Positions 1-8,190 are shown, counted from the first letter of the stretch. The stretch is 12,094 nt of DNA from Smittium culicis (GCA_001970855.1 LSSN01000519.1:38200-50293), one strand, 5' to 3'. Notes: a model not told the origin generated them from the sequence alone. Numbers and translations are program-made.

Positions 1-270
1 TTTTTTTTTTTTTTTTTTTTTTTTTGGTTAGTAGTGACCTCGTAAATGAAATTATTACGCTGCAAAAAAAAAAAAAAATGACGATGATCAAGCAAGCAAG
101 CAAAAAAAATTAGACTGCCTAATAAATTAAAAAAAAGTGAATCGTTCTATTGCGCTTGCACAAGTTTCGATTTGAAAAGACATCAAATTAATTAGATCCC
201 CGCCTTTTTCCCACACGCATCTGCACCCAACTAACCACCTTTTTTTATTTTTTCTAATTTTTTTTATTAG

Positions 271-575
271 GCTATACCTTTTATAACAAATTTCCATTGG
301 GTAAATTAACTATATCTGATTCGATTCGCATGCCATTAATTGTTCACACGCTTCTCATGCTAATTAAAAAAAAGGCTTCATTGGCAACTAAACTTCATCT
401 GGCCTTTAAATTCAGTACCACCAACTATTTAGTAAAATACTCTAACCCTCCCCAATCTACATGTCGGAGTTCATTATATTTTTTTTATAAAACTGCCCTA
501 GTTCCCGCTCCTCAAAATTTTCTTCACATACACACACACACAAAATCTGCAATAAACCAAAATCTATTTCGCTAA
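271..575 (+). CDS. Possible terminal exon, function unknown
   Basis: An acceptor-like stretch (CTAAC near 231, TCTAAT at 253-258, a T run, ATTAG at 266-270) is followed by a frame open for about 100 codons to TAA at 573-575. The base composition is richer in C than its surroundings. The frame has no ATG near its start; the first ATG is at 330. Visible peptide pieces include KFPLGKLTISDSIRMP and TKLHLAFKFSTTNYLVKYS. No domain or family is recognised, and the last part runs into a CA repeat (HIHTHT). It could be a 3' exon with its 5' part elsewhere, an untranslated region, or chance. An A19 run starts at the stop codon. Confidence 0.22.
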
Positions 576-608
576 AAAAAAAAAAAAAAAAACAATTGCT
601 CTATTACT

Positions 609-628
609 AAAAAAAAAAGGGGGGGGGG
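609..628. repeat. A10-G10 homopolymer junction
   Basis: Ten A are followed immediately by ten G. Similar purine switches occur at 1075-1108 (G8, then A21) and at 2797-2810 (G6, then A), with a C9 run at 5990-5998. Such runs are uncommon in DNA this AT-rich. Confidence 0.85.
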
Positions 629-1074
629 AGTGTTTATTTAATGGCGCGGTAAGATTATGCCATATACAACTAAGAAGTCTGATCTACAAAAAAATATATA
701 TATTAAATAAGTGTAAAAAAAATCCAGTTTATTTGCGTTTGTCCGAAAATAGTTTATCGGATTTTCTCAATTGCTATTAAGCTCGTCTAATCTATATCAA
801 ATAACGTCAAAACTTTTCTTTATTCATTAGAATTGTAAATAATTATAGTACAAATTTTAAATCTTTAAAAAAAAACTTTTTGAAAAACTAACAAGGAAAA
901 AAATAAATAAATAAATAAAGGGTTTAATAATGATATTTGGCTCTTTACAAACATCTTCAACTATCAACCATTTCATCCATTGGAACGTCCAAATAACTAA
1001 TGAAAAAATTTGTACCTCTTGACTATCAAAGTTTTAAAAAGTATTAACTGTGTATTTATTTACATATCAAGTAA

Positions 1075-1108
1075 GGGGGGGGAAAGGAAAAAAAAAAAAA
1101 AAAAAAAA
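1075..1108. repeat. Purine run: G8, AAAGG, A21
   Basis: A 34-base all-purine stretch made of long homopolymers. Its lengths may be unreliable in an assembly. Confidence 0.85.
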
Positions 1109-1197
1109 GATAAATTGTTACTATACTAACTCTCCCACAAAAAAAAAAAAAAAAATCTTACTCTACATTCTAAATTTTAATCAAATTATGTCCGTTT

Positions 1198-1353
1198 TCA
1201 AATTACTCTCTTTCTTTTCGATACAAATAATAGCAATTTATACGCGCATTTATTTACACCGGAGAGATGCACCGACAAATTAATCGCTTCGAACACTAAT
1301 GGAAAATTTACATCCTTCTTTTTCCAATATCCTGTTACAAATATATCCTTAAA
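1198..1353 (-). pseudogene. Possible exon or gene remnant, function unknown
   Basis: A 51-codon minus-strand frame without its own ATG at the start reads TGYWKKKDVNFPLVFEAI followed by NLSVHLSGVNKCAYKLLLF, ending at TGA. The residue mix is less A/T-driven than chance frames nearby. Just upstream, another frame reads IELELYLVYILFFDLRIYL before a stop, as if a frameshift split an older gene. A TTTCCATTAG acceptor-like site lies inside it. It lies downstream of the transcription-factor-like gene on the same strand. No family is recognised; it may be chance. Confidence 0.22.
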
Positions 1354-1426
1354 TCAAAGAATAAAATGTATACTAGATAAAGTTCGAGCTCAATCTATTT
1401 TTTTATGATTTCGTTGCATTGATTAT

Positions 1427-1436
1427 TTTATTTATT
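1427..1436 (-). promoter_or_regulatory. Possible polyadenylation signal of the transcription-factor-like gene
   Basis: Two overlapping AATAAA words on the minus strand lie 32-42 bases beyond the stop codon at 1469, followed by AT-rich sequence. The spacing suits a eukaryotic 3' end, but such words occur often by chance here. Confidence 0.35.
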
Positions 1437-1468
1437 TTTTTTTTCCCAGTGGTATAGAATTATTTAAG

Positions 1469-3329
1469 CTATGGCAGAGGTTTAACATATAAGCTATCCA
1501 TTCCCATCATATTATTCCGAGGCGGTAAAAACAAATAGTCATCAACGCTAATTGACGTATAGTTGCTCTTGAAACAGCATGAAAACTTTGAAAAAGACGA
1601 ATATTTCGGGACTATCCATGGATACATGTCGTTTTCCGTAATTGCGTACACCTCCATGCCCGATACATTTTGTGCGTTGTACATCCCATTGTTTATACTC
1701 TCAGTTTGCATTCCATTGAAATTCATGAAGCTGTTTGCGAATTCTACACTTTTCAGCAAAAACAAATTTTTCGTAAATACCTTTACCAGATTGTATAGAA
1801 CCACGTTCTTCGTGCTGTCAAGATAATTTTTAATAAAAGTCCTGTATATTTTGTTCTGCTTCCCATTATTCTTTTGCATAATAAAGCATGAATTGGTTAG
1901 CACCGTTGTGCAAAAAGTTTTCCATGGCGTCAAATTATAGTTCCATAAGCTCTTTGGAATATTTTTTAGCTTCCAATTAAACAGCTTTGAGAACTCTACT
2001 GAAGCTCGAAGACACTCTAGCTTAGCTCGCTTTATTCGGTCTGGTTCAAGTATACATAGCCTCGATCTAACTAATTCCGACTGATGCAATAGTATTGTCA
2101 TCGTGTTGTGCATCTGGTGTGAAATATACCCAAAAGTTATAAAGTCTAAGCTCTTCAGCTGATTAAACCCGCTTAGCATGCTGAAAACTAAGTATTGGTC
2201 ATTGAAAGTCGGAATTGGGTACTTTTTGTCTATCAATTTTTTTAAATTGATTAAACAGGTTGATAACTGTTGAAACTGTGAATCTACTAATGCTATGCTA
2301 CTTTGTTTAGCGAGCCATCTGGTGCTACAGAATTTCGCTATTTTCGTAAATGTTCTGAACAACCCTATTAAAAGATAGATATTATCGACTGGATGGTTTG
2401 AAAATGAATTTTTGTTAGCAAAAGCATTCAGCTTTATCAGCTCTTTATCGCATTCTGCCACTTTTCCTCCGTATCTCCATGCAAAATCATTTACTGGATA
2501 CTTAACACAAATGTCTTTCTCGTCAAATGCAGGAAAGCCAGGCGAAAATATATACAACGAGTTTGAATTGATGTAATAGGTCCACCATACCCGTCTTATA
2601 AACTCGATCTCGTCTTTACTATATTTTTTATTAACGTTTGGAAGAGAATCAAATTTGTATAGTTTGGTCCTTTTTACTACTCTATATAAAATACACCCCG
2701 TAACCATCATGTAAATAAAATTATATATACAGCTGTTATAAAGAATTACAGTCAATTTTAAAGTAAACTTACGATCTAGAAAAATCTATAAAAAACGGGG
2801 GGAAAAAAAAATTAATTTTTTTTACACGTTTATAGTAAAGATTAGTAAAGTGTTATACAATTTAAAAATTTTTTTGCAAGGATGGCATTTTTTACTCAAG
2901 AAAAAAAAAAAAGAAAAAGAAAAACTTACTTAATAAGTATTCCATGCTGCGAAGATCGGGATGCTTCCAGTGGTAAGCAGTCATAAACACGCATGCCCAA
3001 ACAACATGTGGATCATGTAAATCTTTTTCATCTCTTAATAGTTTCATTGCAGCATCAGCATAAACTTTGTCGATATGCACGCTTTTTAGGTGCAAGTTTT
3101 CGGCTATTATTTCGCTAGAAGCAGCGAGGAGTGCGTATAAGAAATATTTTGGGAATTTGTTATTTTTGAGGTTGTATAGAAATTGGGGTATTCTGATAGG
3201 TAGTACCATATTTGGCTGCTTAGTGAATAAATTTATCACCACGATTCTAAAATTTCTATAACTTGGTATCGGTAGATCATTGTCAGAGTCTATTTTAGTA
3301 TCAATATTGAAGTAAAAGTTTACGTACAT
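1469..3329 (-). CDS. Fungal-specific transcription factor domain protein, three exons, no visible Zn2Cys6 cluster
   Basis: Model: exon 1 3329-2930, exon 2 2785-2773, exon 3 2681-1469; frame is kept throughout and the product is 541 aa. Seen in the sequence: the first third carries a helical stretch with LYALLAASSEIIAENL and a WKHPDLRSMEYLL helix. After splicing comes VVKRTKLYKFDSLP, then RRVWWTYY at about 167-174 and FPAFDEKDICVKYPVNDF at about 187-204. This order (helix, RR-x-WW, a P-x-x-D-E-x-D loop) is the signature of the Fungal_trans middle homology region found in Zn2Cys6 regulators. The tail has WIVPKYSSFSKF and DDYLFLPP. The ATG at 3329 has A at -3 and an in-frame stop at 3353-3351. 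Oddity: no CxxCxxxxxxC zinc cluster precedes the domain, so DNA binding cannot be assigned. It may be a partial gene, a cofactor-like protein, or lack a distant 5' exon. The family is fairly sure; the start and the exon 3 boundary are less so. Confidence 0.8.
2682..2772 (-). other. Intron 2 (91 nt, or 40 nt with an alternative acceptor)
   Basis: The donor is GTAAGT at 2772-2767. Two acceptors keep the frame: TATAG ending at 2682 (91-nt intron) and AACAG ending at 2733 (40-nt intron). The first gives a domain of normal spacing. The second inserts 17 mostly hydrophobic residues (CIYNFIYMMVTGC and on) that look like translated intron, giving a 558-aa product. I prefer the first. The branch site is weak (TTGACTGTAAT). 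Confidence 0.55.
2773..2785 (-). other. Candidate 13-nt micro-exon (exon 2)
   Basis: This short stretch sits between the TATAG acceptor and a second perfect GTAAGT donor (2772-2767). Joined to the single leftover base of exon 1 it gives N-F-S-R plus two bases of a serine codon, leaving phase 2. If the second donor were not used, the frame would hit TAA two bases later, so a second splice is required. The joined helix MEYLL-NFSRS-VVKRTKL has about the spacing to RRVWW expected for the domain, whereas skipping the micro-exon makes it too short. Confidence 0.6.
2786..2929 (-). other. Intron 1 (144 nt)
   Basis: The donor is GTAAGT at 2929-2924. A branch-site match ACTAAT lies at 2846-2841, and the first AG after it is TATAG ending at 2786, about 56 bases away. 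A T/C tract (about 2810-2792) precedes the acceptor. All three splicing signals are close to the fungal consensus. Confidence 0.75.
2930..3329 (-). other. Exon 1 of the transcription-factor-like gene
   Basis: It encodes residues 1-133 plus one base of codon 134. It ends exactly before a perfect GTAAGT donor (2929-2924). Reading on past the donor gives only a run of phenylalanines from the T-rich intron, which marks the coding end. Domain-like sequence starts around FRIVVINLFTKQPN. A 12-bp AT dinucleotide run at 3398-3409 lies about 70 bases upstream of the ATG and could serve as a TATA-like element, but this is unproven in such AT-rich DNA. Confidence 0.75.
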
Positions 3330-4000
3330 TGTAAAAAAAAAAGGGAAACTTTAAATTATTAGGAGAATATAAGAATTTTAATGTTTTATGAGAAAAGATA
3401 TATATATATTAGTAAATTTATTTTGAGTTTGATGTCTGGAGAGCGTATCGGTATTGTGTAGATATTAGCAATAACTTGATATCATTATAGTAAATAGTAT
3501 GTACCCATTATTTCAAAAATCGACTATTATGCATAGATTCGTATCGGCTATAATGAATATACTAAAAGAAACAAGTGTACTGATGTATTAAAGTTAAATT
3601 CGCGTTAAAGAAGGAATGGGGAAAAAGGCGTGTTCAAGTACCAAAAGCGTATCGAACTCCCCCCGGTTACCAAATTTTGCCACTGTGAAGCTGGCAAGCT
3701 AAATAAAAAGGAACATAAAAACTCGCTAGTTTTTTTTTATAACTTTTTTTTTTTTTTTTTTTATTGATGAAAGCTATCTATTTGTTAGCTAGATTTACTA
3801 TCATAGCATTTTACGCATCTAAAATATCAATTTTTATGATTAATTAAAAAAATAAAATACGTGGCTTTAATCTAGCGACGAATAATTGGCTAGTTTATCA
3901 GCGATTTATGGTAAATGCCTTCCATTAAAAGGAATGATAGTTTGAGCTATTTTAATTATAAATTGCAGCCCGTTTCAAATCTGACCACAGCTATCAAAAC
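3330..4000. other. Intergenic region upstream of the transcription-factor-like gene
   Basis: No credible gene and no zinc-cluster coding pattern was seen on either strand. It holds an AT dinucleotide run (3398-3409), a GC-richer island (about 3594-3720, listed separately) and a T19 run (3744-3762). Confidence 0.6.
3594..3720 (-). other. GC-richer island, possible element remnant
   Basis: This stretch is clearly richer in G and C than its surroundings. On the minus strand a TTTATTTAG acceptor-like word precedes a 34-codon open frame (3698-3594) containing FGNRGEFDTLLVLEH. It also contains AGTGG followed 22 bases later by GTTCGATAC, weakly like the A and B boxes of tRNA-derived elements, though too close together for a tRNA. 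Identity is unresolved: an exon fragment, a SINE-like remnant, or neither. Confidence 0.25.
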
Positions 4001-4028
4001 ATTGCTTCCGTTTATTACTTAAGTTTAG

Positions 4029-4200
4029 CCATCCTCTTCAGTCACTCCAGCTCTCTTCTCAGCCCTTTCATCGGCTGCTGGCCTTTTATGAACTGCCAAA
4101 TATAGCCAACCAAATAGCAGTCTAATAAATATTATTAGCATTTAGATACCATATTGGCTATTGCCATTCATACACTCAATAGCGAAAAAAGTCACTATAC
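4029..4200 (+). repeat. Degenerate copy of the ~190-bp repeat family
   Basis: It begins TTAG then CCATCCTCTTCAGTCACT, resembling the terminus of better copies, and has a second AGCCCTTTC word at 4061-4069. A GCGAAAAAAGT-like end near 4183-4193 resembles the end of the next copy. The boundaries are approximate. Confidence 0.3.
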
Positions 4201-4226
4201 GGCTTATCCAAATTATAATTATCTAA

Positions 4227-4430
4227 TCCTTTCCCGTTCAGCACTCTTATTATATAAAGTATATGATTCGTTTATGATTATTAACCAAGTTTATTATTAG
4301 TCATTACTCATTTATAAAATAATAATTAATAATATGATGTTTTTTTGAACGTCGGAATCAAATTGTATTAGCTGAACACAGAAAGCTATATTTGAAGGTC
4401 AAATAAGCAGTTTGCCGTCCATTGAAAGCG
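4227..4430 (+). repeat. Repeat unit, 204 bp
   Basis: It starts TCCTTTCCCGTTCAGCACT, preceded by CTAA (4223-4226), and ends ATTGAAAGCG. It shares GATTCGTTTATGATT and the AAGGTCAAATAAGCAG region with the unit at 5179-5365 read on the opposite strand, so the two are inverted relative to each other. Confidence 0.6.
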
Positions 4431-4750
4431 AAATTACAGATAGTTTATACCCCCGATATCTTGTCTTCATTGGCTTCAATATTATAAAATACTGCAATTA
4501 ATAATTCAATGTAGTAATTACGAAAAGCTAAAGATCTTTTATTTGATTCTTTCGCTTGCTCAAACCCTAAATTACTATTTTTTTTTTTGCTGTTAATTTT
4601 TTTTAGCCAATAAAGTATAGCCTTGCAGGACTAAATAATTTCCATATCGTCTGATTTTTTGGTGTTTACAAATAAATAATACTCTGAGCTTGTGAAACAT
4701 GTATTTAATAAAAAAAGCTTTTAAATGCATGGAATGGTATCTAACTACGG

Positions 4751-4796
4751 AGCGGTTTAATTAATCGACATAATATTAATCAACCATTAAACCGCT
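4751..4796. repeat. Inverted repeat, 11-bp perfect arms
   Basis: AGCGGTTTAAT (4751-4761) and ATTAAACCGCT (4786-4796) are exact reverse complements separated by 24 bases. The right arm touches the TTAA that borders the next repeat unit. Confidence 0.8.
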
Positions 4797-4799
4797 TAA

Positions 4800-4991
4800 C
4801 CCTTTCCGGCGCTAACACTATTAAGCTTCATTAAAAATCATAATTGGATAAGTAAATTATAAATAATTTTTTATTGAACGAAAAAAAATCCGTAGCCAAT
4901 AAATAAGTATCATTCATAAATCGATTTATCAATTTGTAATATAGTTGGATGATTTTGTAGCTCAAAAAAAAGCCAACCGCCCCTGAAAGGG
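4800..4991 (+). mobile_element. 192-bp unit with CCCTTTC inverted termini, possible MITE
   Basis: The left end is CCCTTTCCGGCGCTAACA preceded by TTAA (4796-4799). The right end, read on the minus strand, is CCCTTTCAGGGGCGGTTGGC, followed on the plus strand by CTAA (4992-4995). It has no coding capacity. Part of its right end (AGTTGG, TTTTGTAG, TCAAA, ACCGCCC, AAAGGG) aligns with the unit at 6425-6610. TTAA flanks and CCC-starting termini recall piggyBac-type elements; this is inference, and a satellite monomer is the alternative. Confidence 0.5.
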
Positions 4992-5178
4992 CTAATTGAT
5001 TAATCGTTTTAATTTTTCAATTTGCTGCTGTTAAATATCGCATATAATTGGGCACTAACTATAAAATGCAGGGATTTTTGCCTTTATAAAATATTTAGCT
5101 TTATAATTTATAGAAGCATCAAATAATTTCACATTAAACTTTATTCCATTCAATAATTTAGTAAAATTACTGGATTAA
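4992..5178 (+). repeat. 187-bp interval, apparently another truncated unit
   Basis: It lies exactly between two bordered units and has the same length. It contains ATTTGCTGCTGTTAAATAT (5018-5036) and AGCTTTATAATTTATAGAAG (about 5097-5116) with ATCAAATAAT after it. Both match internal parts of the family in the plus orientation, with the expected 5' end missing. Confidence 0.4.
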
Positions 5179-5365
5179 CCCTTTCACAAGTGGTAGACTG
5201 TTTTTGATCACCTTAATATTGCCAACTGTTCCACTAAACCACTTTAATTCCGTACATTACCTATTTATTGGTATATTTTAAAATAGCAGCAAATAACAGA
5301 TTTGCTTATAAATCATAAACGAATCAATAAATTTGATTTTTTTAAATTGTGCTGAAAGGAAAGGG
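5179..5365 (-). mobile_element. 187-bp unit with CCCTTTC inverted termini, possible MITE
   Basis: TTAA (5175-5178) precedes CCCTTTCACAAGTGG. The other end on the minus strand reads CCCTTTCCTTTCAGCAC and is followed on the plus strand by CTAA (5366-5369). Internally the minus strand shows TTGATTCGTTTATGATTTA and TTATTTGCTGCTATTTT, shared with other copies. It has no coding capacity. The flanks match those of the 4800-4991 unit, TTAA on one side and CTAA on the other. Confidence 0.5.
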
Positions 5366-6007
5366 CTAATGCTAATTTTAAATATTTAGATGGGAATTGA
5401 TATGAATATAGTAGAATCTTAGTTATAAAGAACTTTTTTTTTCTCTAGAGTAATATATATTAATTTTAATTACGTGGCTTTATTTGCTAAAATCAATAAT
5501 CGATTTGATAATACAGCTATTATGTAATTGATATAGATATAAGATATAAGTATAGAAAAAAACTAATAAAATTTAAATTTTTCGCAATAACCTGCATCTA
5601 AAAAAATCTTCTTATTGGCTATTTTGCAATTATTTACACAACTTCCTAAATAAGCCATTCGATTATTCTTTTTCAACGTAACTAACTAATGCTTATGTGC
5701 TTAAATTTTCAAACCAATTAATTTAGTAATAACCGTTTTATTCGAAACATGTTTGGCTACCTATGGTAACTTATTGCATTTAGAAATATCTGAGTTTTTT
5801 TCTCAATTAAGCCAACTTATTCGATTAAACTCGTATATTTTGAAATAAATTTTTTGCTTCCATTTGTTGGCAAATAAAAATCCTTAATTCACTCAAACAC
5901 TTTTGAATAGAATATTATGTACATATCAAAAAAGATTAGCTCATTGTATTATAAAATTTCACCCCTGCCATAATCATGCGTATACATCTCCCCCCCCCTC
6001 TTATTAG
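5366..6007. other. Noncoding interval within the repeat zone
   Basis: No gene seen. TTACGTGGCTTTA near 5471 recurs with one change near 3859, suggesting more decayed repeat material that I could not delimit. Several GGCTA/TAGCC words continue the texture of the zone. Confidence 0.4.
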
Positions 6008-6195
6008 CCTTATCCCATTCAACACTCTATAAAATTACGGATTTATTGCTTAATTTGCGTTAAAAAAATAAATATACTATTTGCTACTATTATACATCAA
6101 GTTAAATATGAATAGTCCTAAAAGCTATATTATTTTTATCAAGACGAGTTGGTTATATTAGGAAGACTAAAAGTATATTTACTATGCAAAGAGCT
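6008..6195 (+). repeat. Repeat unit, about 188 bp
   Basis: TTAG (6004-6007) precedes CCTTATCCCATTCAACACTC. Internally AATAAATATACTATTTGCTA and GAGTTGGTTATATTAG align collinearly with the unit at 6425-6610. The right end is badly decayed. A C9 run (5990-5998) lies just outside the left end. Confidence 0.5.
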
Positions 6196-6424
6196 GTGCA
6201 TTATTGAAAAAACCTGATTATTTTAAATACTTCTGATTATATGTTAACACTTTAGTAGAAATCAGAATGCTCAAAGCCTTCATTAGGGTTATTCTCGATA
6301 TTAATTCATTCTAATGATATTTTGTTGATAACCTTCATGATTAAGAATATTTTATACATTAACCAACTAATAAATATTTAAAATTTTAATATATTTAGAC
6401 TTGATTTTTTAATAACTTGTATAT

Positions 6425-6610
6425 TTCTTTCGCGTTCAATCTCTTTAAAAAAATAAATCTAGCGATTCCCAGCAATTTAAAGTAAATATATTATTTGCTG
6501 CTATTCTATAACAAGCGAATGATTAATAGAGTCTTCGAATTATATTATATTTATTGAATGCAGTTGGTTATATTTTGTAGATCAAAATAACTCTACCGCC
6601 CGAAAAAGGG
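6425..6610 (+). repeat. Repeat unit, 186 bp
   Basis: It starts TTCTTTCGCGTTCAATCTC. It has AAATATATTATTTGCTGCTA internally and CAGTTGGTTATATTTTGTAG near the right, and ends CTACCGCCCGAAAAAGGG. It aligns with the units at 6008-6195 and 4800-4991. Flanks have decayed from TTAA. Confidence 0.55.
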
Positions 6611-8140
6611 ATAGAATACTAAAAAGATTAACCTTTTTTAACCAATAAGGGTTATCAAATGCTTATAACTTCGAAATAACCAAGCGTTTAATTAATAGCT
6701 CACTTAATTTGAAATAACGTAGTCATTTAACTCTTTAACTTTGATTGATAAATTAGTTGAGAATTAAGAAATAAACCACCAATATCGAAATGTACAACTA
6801 ACTTTCAAATCACTCGAGCTAAATCGAAAAAAATAAGATATTTTGCAATAATCTAAGCATTTCTCATTAGCGATATATTATTTTTTTTGCTGGATATTTC
6901 GAAATAATTGAATTTTACTAGTTTTTTCTAATATGTATATCTTAATAGCTACCAGAATTATATAATAGCTCTAGTAGATCATTATTGAACTTGTACCTTA
7001 AATAGTACCTGTAGAATAGGTAAATTTTATTAGAAAAAGTTACACTCGTCAAAAAAATCTCTAAATTATACTACAAAGACGATACCAATCTATGGCCTTA
7101 ATTTTTATAATCACTTAAGGGCTCTCAAAAAATTATGAATTAAGTTTTATTTAGATATAACCAACTTTTTTTAAAGAAAAGTATTTACTAATAAATTTTA
7201 CCAAGTAATTACTGGTTACAAATATACTATTAAACCTCGTTTAATAGTTTTTTTTTTTTTCCACTTTTTTTAGAATAGCATGGCCCATGAAAATTATAGA
7301 AAAAAATTTTTTTCAATAAAATTCTTTTAAAAGCCGAAAAACGAAAATATATTGATATCTTATAAATCTATCAAGATAATTGGACATAATATCAATTTTA
7401 TCATTTTTCAGCATATCATTTTAAGCGAGGATTAGTTTTTTTTTTTTCGACTATCAAAATTAAACAATCTGGTTTAAAAAATACATAAGCAATAGAAAAA
7501 ATTACAACTTCAACATTTTATTTGGAATTTAACATATTATACTCTATAGAAAAAGATTATTTATCGAATAGGTAATTATGAATTTTAAAGGCTTCGATAA
7601 CAGAAATGTGTGAAAATATACTTGATTTCAAAATACCTAAAAGACTGTTAAACAAACACTAAAATTCTTGATTTTATTAATCATATTTAATTACTAAAAA
7701 TTTTATATAAATTATTTAATGTTGCATATACTAATATATACTTTTTAATACATCATTTAATTTACCTTTTTAATAAAAAAAATCAATATATTCTCGTTTT
7801 GGATTCTAAATATTTTATTTTAATATCGCTATTATTATTCCATGTCTTACAAGCAAATTTTTTAAAAAATAACTCAAGTTTTAGATTAAAAATTATCAAT
7901 TCTGAGTTCATTTAAATAAAATTTAACGCTCATATGACAAAATAAACATCAATTTTATATTTAGTACGAACTAATACGAGATAAAATTCTAATATACAGG
8001 TCTTTAAAAAACAAAAAATTTTATTTCAAATTACATATTTTATAAATTCTAGCAATGTATCCTAGATTTATTAGTGAAAAAAAATTTTTTTGTCAGATTT
8101 TGTGTTAATTAGCTATCATGAAAATCGCTGGCAGAGTGTA
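6611..8140. other. AT-rich noncoding region
   Basis: No credible coding frame or RNA gene was seen on either strand. One strong hairpin with a T run (7226-7260) is listed separately. GC content falls gradually through this stretch. Confidence 0.6.
7226..7260 (+). repeat. Hairpin followed by a T run
   Basis: A 10-bp perfect stem, ACTATTAAAC (7226-7235) and GTTTAATAGT (7239-7248), with a 3-base loop, is followed directly by T to 7260. It has the shape of an intrinsic or RNA polymerase III terminator, but no transcript upstream is recognised. Confidence 0.6.
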
Positions 8141-8148
8141 AATAAAAT

Positions 8149-8190
8149 TATATTATATTATATTAGATTTCATTACATTACATTACATTA
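8149..8190. repeat. Pentanucleotide microsatellite (TATTA/CATTA)
   Basis: About three copies of TATTA (8151-8165) are followed after GATTT by exactly four copies of CATTA (8171-8190). The two blocks differ by one base per unit, consistent with expansion of a mutated unit. Confidence 0.8.

Larger units (their letters stand above)
1..1468. other. Homopolymer-rich, mostly noncoding flank
   Basis: It contains T25 (1-25), A15 (64-78), A19 (574-592), A10 directly followed by G10 (609-628), G8 then A21 (1075-1108) and A17 (1139-1155). It also has an AC dinucleotide run (about 528-541), about five copies of AAAT (899-917) and a short TA run (about 693-703). Apart from the two weak exon candidates listed separately I see no gene. 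Confidence 0.7.

Noticed and set aside
640..655. ATGGCGCG followed by GTAAGA, like a tiny first exon with a donor
   Set aside because: No matching acceptor and continuing frame could be identified downstream, so it is probably chance.
950..1000. Minus-strand acceptor TTTTTTCATTAG followed by YLDVPMDEMVDS and a stop
   Set aside because: It could be a terminal exon, but it is only 12 codons with no upstream exon to join in a supported way.
1050..1283. Plus-strand open frame of 77 codons
   Set aside because: Much of it is poly-lysine from A runs, and it shows no domain. The short hydrophobic part after 1188 looks signal-like but has no support.
1563..1826. Plus-strand open frame of 87 codons
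   Set aside because: It lies opposite exon 3 of the minus-strand regulator gene, whose conserved domain accounts for the sequence.
3067..3261. Plus-strand open frame of 64 codons
   Set aside because: It is antisense to exon 1 of the regulator gene.
3620..3700. A tRNA gene
   Set aside because: The T-arm-like stem has a mismatch, the A-to-B box spacing is too short, and no anticodon or acceptor stem can be folded.
4029..6610. CRISPR array
   Set aside because: The repeats are about 190 bp, diverged and in both orientations, unlike short identical direct repeats with spacers.
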